From contig CALMEE010000139.1 in assembly GCA_937862885.1 (NCBI GenBank), positions 1 to 40,334 on the forward strand: DNA of 40,334 bases, written 5' to 3'. Within the stretch, counting starts at the first letter, position 1. Each line of letters opens with the position of its first letter. The DNA is from an uncultured Planctomycetaceae bacterium. Its GTDB lineage: Bacteria; Planctomycetota; Planctomycetia; Pirellulales; Pirellulaceae. This document shows positions 7,379-14,660 of the stretch, in pieces. The notes beneath the pieces are model-generated. The model did no database searches. It was not told where the DNA came from and worked only from the letters and a program-made list of their open reading frames with translations. The position numbers and the translations under genes were made by a program.

Positions 7379-8737
7379 ATGATTAAGGCATTCTATTTTA
7401 TTTGCGCGGATGGGTTTTTACTCAGATTTGGCAGATCACTAACTCTGCTCGTTTTCATTTTCGCGGCAGTGTCGGTAATTGCGCGATACGATGTCCAAGC
7501 GAATGACAACTGGCCGCAATGGCGAGGTCCGGCGTTAGATAACCGCAGTGATGCCGTCAATGTGCCGATCGAATTTGGAATGGACAAGAACTTAGCCTGG
7601 AGATTCGAGATGCCCGGTTCCGGTGGTGCCAGTCCCATCGTGTGGAATGATCGTGTTTTTATCACGTCTGTCGATGGAGATGATCGGATTTGGTTATTTT
7701 GTATTGCGACCACGGGCGACGAGTTGTGGCGCAGGCAACTGGAAGGCAAGAATACAAACTCACGGGACAACGCAAATTCCGCCAGTCCTTCGCCATGCAC
7801 AGACGGCACACATGTCTGGGCGAACTCAACCGCCGGATTTCTAGAGTGTTTTGATTTTTCTGGAGATCGTAAGTGGGTGGTTGATTTGCAAAAGGAATAC
7901 GGTCGTTTTGATATTCAGTTTGGCATGACGTCAACACCCATTCTGCATAAAGGTGTGTTGTATTTGCAACTAATTCACGGTTCGATGCGAGATTCTGAAC
8001 CCAGTTTAGGTTATGTGGTGGCGATTGACGCGGCAAACGGAAAGCAAATCTGGATGCAGGAACGGCGGACCGATGGCACGCGCGAAAACAAACACTCGTA
8101 TGCCTCGCCCATAATCTACCGTGACGGGGCGCATGAGTTTCTAGTCACGCATGGGGGAGATTACGCAATCGGGCATTCGCTGGAGGATGGATCGGAAATT
8201 TGGCGCTGTGGTGGACTGAACCCGCCAGGACGAGGCTACAATCCCTTCTTGCGCTTTGTCGCTTCCCCCGTTTTTGCCGATGGCATGCTGATTGTTCCGT
8301 CGGCGAAGAACGGGCCTGTGTTATGTTTGAACACATCGCTGAGTGACAACGTTACGGACAAAGAAGACGCATTTTTTTGGAAGATGCCGGACGGCACTCC
8401 CGATGTTTCGACGCCGTTGGTCGCTAATGGTCTCGTCTTCTTGACACGAGAGACTGGCGCATTGACGGTGGCCAAAGCGGATAACGGAGAAGTCACGTAT
8501 TCCGCCCGCTTATTTGCTGGGAATCATCGATCAAGTCCGGTCTACGCTGAAGGGCGGGTTTACGTGGCCGATCGCAACGGAAAAATACTGGTATTCAGCG
8601 CGGAGGCCGAACCCAAACTGCTCGCCACAAATGATTTGAATGAGGAGACGACTGCTTCTCCCGCGATTGTTAACGGCCGTGTGTACATCCGGACCTTTGA
8701 TGCTCTCTACGCGTTTGAGCACGGTTCTCAAGAGTAA
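7379..8737 (+). CDS. Exported PQQ-binding-like beta-propeller protein
   Basis: A secreted or periplasmic beta-propeller of the PQQ-dehydrogenase-like/BamB repeat type. A hydrophobic signal (FGRSLTLLVFIFAAVSVIA) is followed by NWPQWRGP, the opening typical of planctomycete members, and then by repeated blades of the kind SPIVWNDRVFITSVDG, SASPSPCTDGTHVWANS, SSPVYAEGRVYVADRNG and ASPAIVNGRVYIRT. There is no cytochrome c motif (CxxCH) and no clear dehydrogenase active site, so it is more likely a structural or binding propeller than an alcohol dehydrogenase. GAGG seven bases upstream supports ATG 7379; a GTG four codons earlier (7367) is also in frame. It is monocistronic, with the next gene convergent. 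Ligand unknown. Confidence 0.8.
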   Translation: MIKAFYFICADGFLLRFGRSLTLLVFIFAAVSVIARYDVQANDNWPQWRGPALDNRSDAVNVPIEFGMDKNLAWRFEMPGSGGASPIVWNDRVFITSVDGDDRIWLFCIATTGDELWRRQLEGKNTNSRDNANSASPSPCTDGTHVWANSTAGFLECFDFSGDRKWVVDLQKEYGRFDIQFGMTSTPILHKGVLYLQLIHGSMRDSEPSLGYVVAIDAANGKQIWMQERRTDGTRENKHSYASPIIYRDGAHEFLVTHGGDYAIGHSLEDGSEIWRCGGLNPPGRGYNPFLRFVASPVFADGMLIVPSAKNGPVLCLNTSLSDNVTDKEDAFFWKMPDGTPDVSTPLVANGLVFLTRETGALTVAKADNGEVTYSARLFAGNHRSSPVYAEGRVYVADRNGKILVFSAEAEPKLLATNDLNEETTASPAIVNGRVYIRTFDALYAFEHGSQE

Positions 8738-8769
8738 AAGCCGCGGTGTTGTGTTCTTTGAAGTGCACG

Positions 8770-8805
8770 AAAAAAACCGTTGTGCTGGGTTCAGCACAAC
8801 GGTTT
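8770..8805 (-). terminator. Intrinsic terminator of the HTH-receiver gene
   Basis: A perfect 14-bp stem (AAACCGTTGTGCTG at 8774-8787 with its complement at 8792-8805) and a four-base loop. Read on the minus strand, the stem runs straight into a T tract (complement of the A run at 8770-8776), as expected for a rho-independent terminator of the regulator gene ending at 8862. The stem may also stop plus-strand transcripts from the propeller gene ending at 8737, but that side lacks a T tract. Confidence 0.85.
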
Positions 8806-8861
8806 GAGCGAAAGACGGCGAATCGTCGATCTGCGAATTTTAAACTTGGAGCCTGGTCGGG

Positions 8862-9434
8862 CTAGACAAGTTCCTTTTTCGACCCGATCAACGTGCGAAG
8901 ACGTTCTGCGAGCAAGTGAGCATCGAACGGCTTCTTAAACGTTTCATTGATTGCAGATCGATCGAAAGAGATCGGATTGCCATCATCAGGCAACAGAGCA
9001 ATCAATATTGTGGTGGCAAAGTCAGGGTTCTTACGCAGGTTTTGGCAAATCTGTAATGATTCCACTCGACCGATCGAGAAATCAACGATTATCGAATCGG
9101 GGTGGAAACTTTCAGCTTGAATGCCTGCTTCAAAACCACTTGCTGCAACAGCAACTTTAAAAGATTTTTCTGGCGGTAATTCTCGACGCAGGTTTTCGAT
9201 AAGTACTTGATCCTGGGCAACCACCAAAATTTTGGCCATTGCTTCATCTTCAAGGTCTCCCAACGGCATGCCGTGTTCCTTGAGGAACTTGATCAAGAAT
9301 TCGCGCGGGATTCGCCGGTCTTGTGAACCGGGGATCCGATAGCCTTTGAGACGACCGGAATCGAACCATTTACTTACCGTGCGTGGAGCCACCTTACAGA
9401 TCTTAGCGACCTGTCCAGTTGTGAACACCTTCAT
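8862..9434 (-). CDS. Excisionase-type HTH protein fused to a degenerate receiver domain
   Basis: A 190-residue predicted DNA-binding regulator. Residues 1-58 form a MerR/excisionase-type winged helix (FTTGQVAKICKVAPRTVSKW, then RLKGYRIPGSQDRRIPREFL). Residues 68-185 form a response-regulator receiver fold: ILVVAQDQVLIENLRREL, a phospho-acceptor Asp118 in SIIVDFSIG, and the conserved lysine in ETFKKPFD (167/168). The acidic pair that binds magnesium at the end of strand 1 is reduced to AQD, so ordinary phosphorylation is doubtful. The DNA-binding domain is N-terminal, the reverse of the common order. The start has GGAG at eight bases. No sensor kinase is adjacent. The gene ends in a strong terminator and is preceded by ~900 bases of non-coding DNA with an operator-like palindrome, which suggests its own regulation. 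Confidence 0.8.
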   Translation of the reverse strand: MKVFTTGQVAKICKVAPRTVSKWFDSGRLKGYRIPGSQDRRIPREFLIKFLKEHGMPLGDLEDEAMAKILVVAQDQVLIENLRRELPPEKSFKVAVAASGFEAGIQAESFHPDSIIVDFSIGRVESLQICQNLRKNPDFATTILIALLPDDGNPISFDRSAINETFKKPFDAHLLAERLRTLIGSKKELV

Positions 9435-9639
9435 CGCAGGTTCTCCATTTCAACTAACTCGTCTTCCGCTACGCCACTATGCAACAGTGTTGCCTTCGCA
9501 ACAGGATCGCATCATGACGTAACTGTCTACTTCTAATCCGGCCAAGATCGATCAACCATCCTGGTTCGACCGATGCAACGAATTCTCAGACCGGAAATCT
9601 GGGTCGAAGCAAACAATGTAAATTAAACGCTTTGTAGCT

Positions 9640-9657
9640 TTAGTACAGTTGTACTAG
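9640..9657. promoter_or_regulatory. Palindromic operator-like site resembling a cyanobacterial LexA box
   Basis: TAGTACA (9641-9647), a two-base spacer and TGTACTA (9650-9656) form a perfect 16-base dyad. Its core AGTAC-N3-TGTACT fits the LexA box published for cyanobacteria (RGTACNNNDGTWCB). It lies about 210 bases upstream of the HTH-receiver start on the minus strand. Whether a planctomycete repressor reads this motif is unknown. The dyad is seen directly; the LexA link is only a resemblance. Confidence 0.45.
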
Positions 9658-9812
9658 TGGGTCATATTGCGACATCGACCAACCGGGAATTCTGAAATTG
9701 GTAAAAACCAGCAAAATCCGTGATTTCAAAAATGGAAGAGCCTATAATCGCTTCTACCATCCCAATTTACTCAATCCGGCAGAGATGCCTAAGAGAAGAA
9801 TACGTCTGGATA

Positions 9813-9871
9813 AAGATGGTATTTCGGCGCACTTTGGCTAACCAAAAAACATCGATTAGCCAAACCATCTT
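9813..9871. ncRNA. Compound bulged hairpin, possible structured RNA element
   Basis: Two collinear stems are perfect: AAGATGG (9813-9819) pairs with CCATCTT (9865-9871), and inside it TTTGGCTAA (9833-9841) pairs with TTAGCCAAA (9856-9864). The right-hand arms are contiguous, while a 13-base bulge (9820-9832) separates the left-hand arms; the apical loop is 14 bases. Sixteen exact pairs in 59 bases of non-coding DNA is more than expected by chance. It could be part of a small RNA or a DNA-level element. No T tract follows on either strand, so it is not a simple terminator. Confidence 0.35.
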
Positions 9872-10350
9872 CAATCGCCGGATCAATGCTTGAACCGGAC
9901 GCAAGTCCCCCCTGGGTTCATTTTTCATCATGCGTATCAATCAAACGGGATTTGACGGATGCACCAGGAAATTGTTTACCCGTCCTTTATTTTCGTGATT
10001 TCGCTTGGTGGGACTTTAACAACTTTCGGGTTTCGCTCGCCGTAAGCAGACTTGCGGGAAAAGTCATTCGTTAGCTGGCCAAATTAACGGAAAAGTGACA
10101 GCACTTTTGTTGGGTCGCTCATGCCCACGAACAGCATAGGTGCAACAAACAGTCTTGGTTCACAGTTTCATTGTTGACTGGTCGCGAAATCGTTTCCCGA
10201 TAACTTGTAGCGGTCCTGCGAATTGGAGTTCTTGAAGCCCAGCAAAACACAACTTTTATTGCCTCGCGTTTGTTTGCCCAGCTGGAAACGATACGGCTAC
10301 CAAACTCGCAGTCAGATGTTGGCATGACGTCTCGAAGAACGGATCGCGCA

Positions 10351-11973
10351 TTACGATGCGTTTCTTGACTTTGAAAGATCGGCCAGAATTTGCTGGGCGG
10401 CTAACTTACCTGGACCGCCGGTAACGGCACCGCCGGGGTGTGTGCCAGATCCGCATTGGTAATAACCTGCAATCGGGGTGCGATACTGATTCCAACCCTC
10501 TGCAGGACGTTTAAAAAACATCTGTTTGACATCCAACGCGCCGCCAAAGATGTCCCCTTCAGTTAGGCCAGTGCAGCGTTCGATTTCATCCGGCGTGACG
10601 ACCTCGCGTTGAATCACAAGGTTACGGAATCCTGGAAAAAATTCGTCCAATGTGTCCTCGACGGTGTCACCTAGATTCTTCCGCTCGGTTGTCCAATCTC
10701 CGTTTGCCAGTCGATAAGGCGTGTACATAACAAAACAAGACATCACATGCTTTCCTGCGGGGCTCATGTCCGGATCTAGCGTTGATTGCACGCAACAGTC
10801 CATGAACGGACGTCGACTGAAACGCCCGGCCAGACAATCCGCATAGGCTTCCTCGATGTAATCAATGGTTGGGCAAATGTTGGTGAAACCCATGTATATG
10901 TCGGAGCGATTCTCCAGACCAGGAAATTTCGGCAAATCGTGCAATGCAAAATTGACTTTCGACGCGACACCCCAAAATTCATATTGATTAATTGCGTCTA
11001 CCAGATCTTGTGGCAAATCTACTGGACGGACCAATTGGTTGAAAGTGCGTCGTGGGTCGAGTGAACTGACGACGATTTTGGCGTTTATTTCTTCGCCATT
11101 TGCCAAGCGGACCCCAAACACCTCGCCGTTTTCGTAGAGGAGAGAAGCCACTGGTGCGTTTGTTCGAATCGTGCCACCCAAAGCGGCGACGGCGCGTGCC
11201 AACACTTGAGTGAAACCGCCATTGCCAGCCTTGTGAAAACCCCATTCGCCAAATACGCCGTCATATTCTCCCATTTTGTGAAACAACCAAACCAGCCCGG
11301 AGCCTTTCGTGCGGGGGCTGACACGGCTGCCAATAATTCCGCTAGTGGACAACATGGCCTTGAGTAGATCGGTTTCGAAATATTCATCCAAAATGTCTGC
11401 CGCCGTTGAATTCGCAAATCGATCTAAGATTGCTCTGATATCAGGAGCCAGACCGGCAATGTACGACTCGAATTTTTCGAGGTGCGCTTGGTCTTCTGCT
11501 GTATTGCCTTTACGATTCGGGGGAATCGAATCCATTAACGGCTTGAGTGCGAAGCAGGTCCGTTTTATGAGCAAACTCAAGTCTCGATAGGCTTCAGCGT
11601 CAGCAGCTGAATGTCTGGCGATTTCGTGATAATTTTCGTCGCCGTCGGGGCCCAAAAGCAAATAGTTACCTGCGTAACCTGGCTGAAAAGTTCGAATCAA
11701 CGGCAAGATCATCAGTCCATGATCCACAAGACTGAGGTCTTGCGTGATTTCCGGGCGCAACAAGCTGATGGCATACGAGAACGTAGTGAATTTGAAACCG
11801 GGTCGTAATTCTTCGGTGATCGCAGCCCCACCAACGAACGGGCGGCTTTCCAATACGAGGGTTTTCAGACCAGCTTTCGCCAAATAAGCAGCGTTGATCA
11901 AGCCATTATGGCCACCGCCTATCACTAGGGCATCGATAAGTCCATCTGTGGCTTCACTTGGTTTATCTGACAT
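10351..11973 (-). CDS. FAD-dependent oxidoreductase, PYROXD2/phytoene dehydrogenase-related
   Basis: A 540-residue flavoprotein of the phytoene-dehydrogenase-related group to which PYROXD2 belongs. The N-terminal Rossmann motif VIGGGHNGLINAAYLAKAG (about 17-35) binds FAD, followed by LVLESRPFVGGAA. The C-terminal FAD motif includes YYQCGSGTHPGGAVTGGPGK, with the GTHPGGxVxG signature of this subgroup. No signal peptide is present. The substrate is unknown; members have been linked to amine- or carotenoid-type oxidations. Start ATG 11973 has GGGAG at about nine bases and overlaps the end of the upstream GcvT-like gene by 11 bases, so the two are translationally coupled. That pairing hints at oxidation of an N- or S-methyl compound with transfer of the one-carbon unit to folate (inference). 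Confidence 0.85.
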   Translation of the reverse strand: MSDKPSEATDGLIDALVIGGGHNGLINAAYLAKAGLKTLVLESRPFVGGAAITEELRPGFKFTTFSYAISLLRPEITQDLSLVDHGLMILPLIRTFQPGYAGNYLLLGPDGDENYHEIARHSAADAEAYRDLSLLIKRTCFALKPLMDSIPPNRKGNTAEDQAHLEKFESYIAGLAPDIRAILDRFANSTAADILDEYFETDLLKAMLSTSGIIGSRVSPRTKGSGLVWLFHKMGEYDGVFGEWGFHKAGNGGFTQVLARAVAALGGTIRTNAPVASLLYENGEVFGVRLANGEEINAKIVVSSLDPRRTFNQLVRPVDLPQDLVDAINQYEFWGVASKVNFALHDLPKFPGLENRSDIYMGFTNICPTIDYIEEAYADCLAGRFSRRPFMDCCVQSTLDPDMSPAGKHVMSCFVMYTPYRLANGDWTTERKNLGDTVEDTLDEFFPGFRNLVIQREVVTPDEIERCTGLTEGDIFGGALDVKQMFFKRPAEGWNQYRTPIAGYYQCGSGTHPGGAVTGGPGKLAAQQILADLSKSRNAS

Positions 11974-13210
11974 TCAAATTGACTCCCGAGGGTGTTGTTG
12001 TCTTGCGAGGTGGATTGAAGAAAGGAAGTGAGGCAACCCGTACCAAAACATTGGCCGGCCGGCGCAAGATCGAAATTTCCAGATCGACTTCTGTACCTGG
12101 CCGAGCTAAATCATTTGGCAATTTTGCTATTGCTATGGGCTTTTGCAACAATGGCGAAAAAGCAAAACTGCTTGCGTAACCAGCGTACTCCCAATTCGCG
12201 CTGCCGCGGCGATAAATGCTCATCGTCGCTTCACGATAGACTTCATGCTTGTTAGTCGGGATACCTGTTTCACGATGTAAACGCTCGTAATCGTGCCAAT
12301 CCGTTACCAAGCCAACCGTTTTCCAGCGATTGGATTTTTCTACCGTTTCGAGTAGCAGCGCCGCCTTTCCCCGAAATTCGCGGGGGTCTCCATTCAGTTT
12401 CTTAAACATCCAACCCCAACCCAGCTCCAGCGGAGTATCACGCTGGTCGTCGACCCAGGCATACCGCGACGAATAAAAGTCGACTCCCATCAGTAAGAGC
12501 CCAGCTTCCAAACGGGCAATTTTCAATGCCGTGGTTCCAATTGGCGTCAGATTGAATCCGCTGCCGACTGAGAACAACAAATTCCAGAGTTCAATGCAGT
12601 GTTCAGTCGCGCTCCAGATTTCATAGCCCAAATCACCAGTGTAGCCGGTTCTGGAGATCACTACGGGCTTCCCCGCAATGTTCGCTTTTGTGACACCGAA
12701 GTATTGCAGTTGATCGATGCCGTCCGTCAGTTGGCCCAGCACGTTGGCCGCATGCAACCCCTGTACAGCGAGGATTCCATAATCGTCCGACACGTCCTCG
12801 ATACGCACATGTTGCAAGTTCAGATGACGCGCTGTCTGCTCCAGATACCATAACGCCGGATCGGCAGTCGTCATCCAGAATTCATCTTCTTCGACGTGCA
12901 ACACTACGCAGTCCTGGACGACGAATCCCCGTTCGTCGCACATCACACTGTATTGCGCCATTCCAGTTTTACAGTCGCCAATATTTCTCGCTAAAACATA
13001 ACTCAACAAAGCGGAACTGTGCTCGCCAATGATTCGGTACTTGAACAGCGGGCTAGTATCGAAAATTGCTGCAGCGTTTCGAATCGCGTAATACTCTGTC
13101 AAAATAGAATGCTGGTAATTTGGCGCTACGAGGTAACCAGACCAATTTTTCCATATTCCCACATGGTTCATTGGTGCCAAACAACGATGAAAAGGGGTGG
13201 TCTTCGGCAT
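11963..13210 (-). CDS. GcvT-like tetrahydrofolate-dependent aminomethyltransferase family protein
   Basis: A 415-residue member of the GcvT/YgfZ/DmdA fold. The N-terminal part has the family landmark of an aromatic tract and a dimerisation strand (YYAIRNAAAIFDTSPLFKYR, about 40-59), then LSYVLARNIGDCKTGMAQYS and later VISRTGYTGDLGYEIW, the conserved GYTGExGYE region that contacts folate. The C-terminal barrel resembles GcvT_C (ELGWGWMFKKLNGDPREFRGKAA). It is not the GcvT of the glycine cleavage operon, because no gcvH or gcvP is nearby. It resembles the DmdA/sarcosine-dehydrogenase-tail branch as well. It is first gene of a two-gene unit with the FAD oxidoreductase. A methylated amine or sulfur compound is a reasonable but unproven substrate. 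Confidence 0.8.
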   Translation of the reverse strand: MPKTTPFHRCLAPMNHVGIWKNWSGYLVAPNYQHSILTEYYAIRNAAAIFDTSPLFKYRIIGEHSSALLSYVLARNIGDCKTGMAQYSVMCDERGFVVQDCVVLHVEEDEFWMTTADPALWYLEQTARHLNLQHVRIEDVSDDYGILAVQGLHAANVLGQLTDGIDQLQYFGVTKANIAGKPVVISRTGYTGDLGYEIWSATEHCIELWNLLFSVGSGFNLTPIGTTALKIARLEAGLLLMGVDFYSSRYAWVDDQRDTPLELGWGWMFKKLNGDPREFRGKAALLLETVEKSNRWKTVGLVTDWHDYERLHRETGIPTNKHEVYREATMSIYRRGSANWEYAGYASSFAFSPLLQKPIAIAKLPNDLARPGTEVDLEISILRRPANVLVRVASLPFFNPPRKTTTPSGVNLNVR

Positions 13211-13668
13211 TGACGGCTTTCAGTTCAACTCCAAGTTATTTTGCTAGATCTAGTGTATTGATGTTTTGGTTCAAAATTTGGCACTTCGCGCTAATCGCCG
13301 GTTAATGACGTGGAACAAATTACCTTGGTACAAAGCTTTTCTTACCCATACCCACACTCGCACTCAAAATTTTTGGTGCCTAAGAGCACGAGTACCATTT
13401 CATTGAGGACAACTGGGATTATGAGGCCATAAACCGACAGCGTTCAACGAGAACAGTCCAAGATTCGGTCAATCTGTAAACGCAAGTAATGTTAACCCAT
13501 CATTCCGCATGTCAATTGATTGCCGGTCGTGGCGGAACGCTGTTTCGCAGCACATGTCGATTGCGATTGAACCTCATTCTCCCAACGCGTCATTCTCCCG
13601 AAATATCGTTGCAGAGACGATCGATCCGGGTGGTGCGACTGCGGTATTTCGCGTGGCTTAAACATGGA
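13211..13668. other. Gap between the ABC cluster and the GcvT-like gene
   Basis: About 460 bases with no supported gene. A 66-codon plus-strand frame (13489-13689) and a 59-codon minus-strand frame beginning right after the ATPase stop look random in composition. No second permease gene, which many related operons have here, can be recognised. No strong hairpin was seen. The promoter of the GcvT-like unit should lie in the part nearest 13210. Confidence 0.4.
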
Positions 13669-14643
13669 TTAACCGTCGACGAGGGATGAGTTCGCGTTTT
13701 TGTTACCGCGTTGGATTTCACCTCGATGCAGCTTCATCAACGTTGCAAATACGTCTTGCAAAGACTCATCGGCCGCGCGAATCTCATAGATAGTGACATC
13801 GTGTTGCCGAGCAATCTCCGAAACTCGCGCCAATAAGTTACTGGCGCTGTCCGTATTAATAATGACCGAATTCTCTTCTCGGTGGAACATGACGTTTTGC
13901 ACATAAGCTAGCTTCACAAGTTCCGACGCTAGTAGGGCATTATCGCTTGAGCGAATCGAGATTGCGTTAGGACAATCTGCCAATATTGTGCGAACTTCTT
14001 CTGGTGAGCCGCTGGCCAAAAGTCGCCCGCCCGAAACCAATAAGAGTGATGGATTGACGGCCTCAACTTCGTGCAAGATGTGACTGGCTAGGATCAGGCT
14101 ACGACCTCTGCGCACCCATTGCTTGAGATATTTGGTCATGTCGAACCTACCAACGGGATCCAGGCCATTAAAGGGCTCATCCAGGATCAGCAATTCAGGG
14201 TCGTGGGCAATCGATTGGGCGAGTTTACAACGTTGTCGCATCCCCAGCGAGTATTCACCCATATACCGATTCATGGCATGCGCCATGCCGACTTGCTCTA
14301 AACTCTCGATCGCGCGCCGCCGTGCTTCCGCCGCTCTGAACCCATGCAGGCGAATCAAGTAAGTGGTCCACTCCAGCCCAGATACACGGGGGTAAATCGG
14401 TTCAATCGCGGGGCAATAGCCGATTTGCCGAAGTTTGGATTGATACATCCAAGGATTAACGCCGAACACCTTCAGGCAACCAATGTTTGGACGCATTTGA
14501 CCAATAATCAAATTAATTAGCGTAGTTTTGCCAGACCCATTTGGTCCCAATAGTCCATAGACACCGGGTTCCAAATGCAGTGTGATATCGTTGACGCCGA
14601 TGACTGTTTTGTAAAGCTTGGTGACGTTTTCTAGTGCGAGCAC
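13669..14643 (-). CDS. ABC transporter ATP-binding protein (second ATPase of the cluster)
   Basis: A nucleotide-binding subunit of an ABC-2 type exporter. Visible motifs: GLLGPNGSGKTTL (Walker A), a Q-loop region at GYCPAIEPIYPRVSG, a degenerate signature YSLGMRQRCKLAQ where LSGGQ is usual, LLILDEPFNGLDP (Walker B) and SHILHEVE (H-loop). A ~95-residue C-terminal extension with SLQDVFATLMK resembles the regulatory tail common to this ABC group. The longest frame starts at TTG 14655, but GGAG lies six bases before GTG 14643, which was preferred. It follows the permease stop by 17 bases or fewer and is clearly cotranscribed. It may form a heterodimer with the first ATPase. Cargo unknown. Confidence 0.88.
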   Translation of the reverse strand: MLALENVTKLYKTVIGVNDITLHLEPGVYGLLGPNGSGKTTLINLIIGQMRPNIGCLKVFGVNPWMYQSKLRQIGYCPAIEPIYPRVSGLEWTTYLIRLHGFRAAEARRRAIESLEQVGMAHAMNRYMGEYSLGMRQRCKLAQSIAHDPELLILDEPFNGLDPVGRFDMTKYLKQWVRRGRSLILASHILHEVEAVNPSLLLVSGGRLLASGSPEEVRTILADCPNAISIRSSDNALLASELVKLAYVQNVMFHREENSVIINTDSASNLLARVSEIARQHDVTIYEIRAADESLQDVFATLMKLHRGEIQRGNKNANSSLVDG

Positions 14644-14660
14644 AGACAACTCCAATTAGT

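Larger units (their letters stand above)
9435..10350. other. Long non-coding region upstream of the HTH-receiver gene
   Basis: About 916 bases without a supportable gene. The small open frames here (9886-10074 plus, 10119-10325 minus) have no ribosome binding site and no protein-like composition. The region holds a perfect palindrome at 9641-9656 and a compound hairpin at 9813-9871, both listed separately, and should include the promoter of the regulator gene on the minus strand. The length is unusual for this window and leaves room for a non-coding RNA. Confidence 0.5.

Noticed and set aside
8738..8861. Possible attenuator or riboswitch between convergent genes
   Set aside because: The hairpin is fully explained as an intrinsic terminator of the minus-strand gene.
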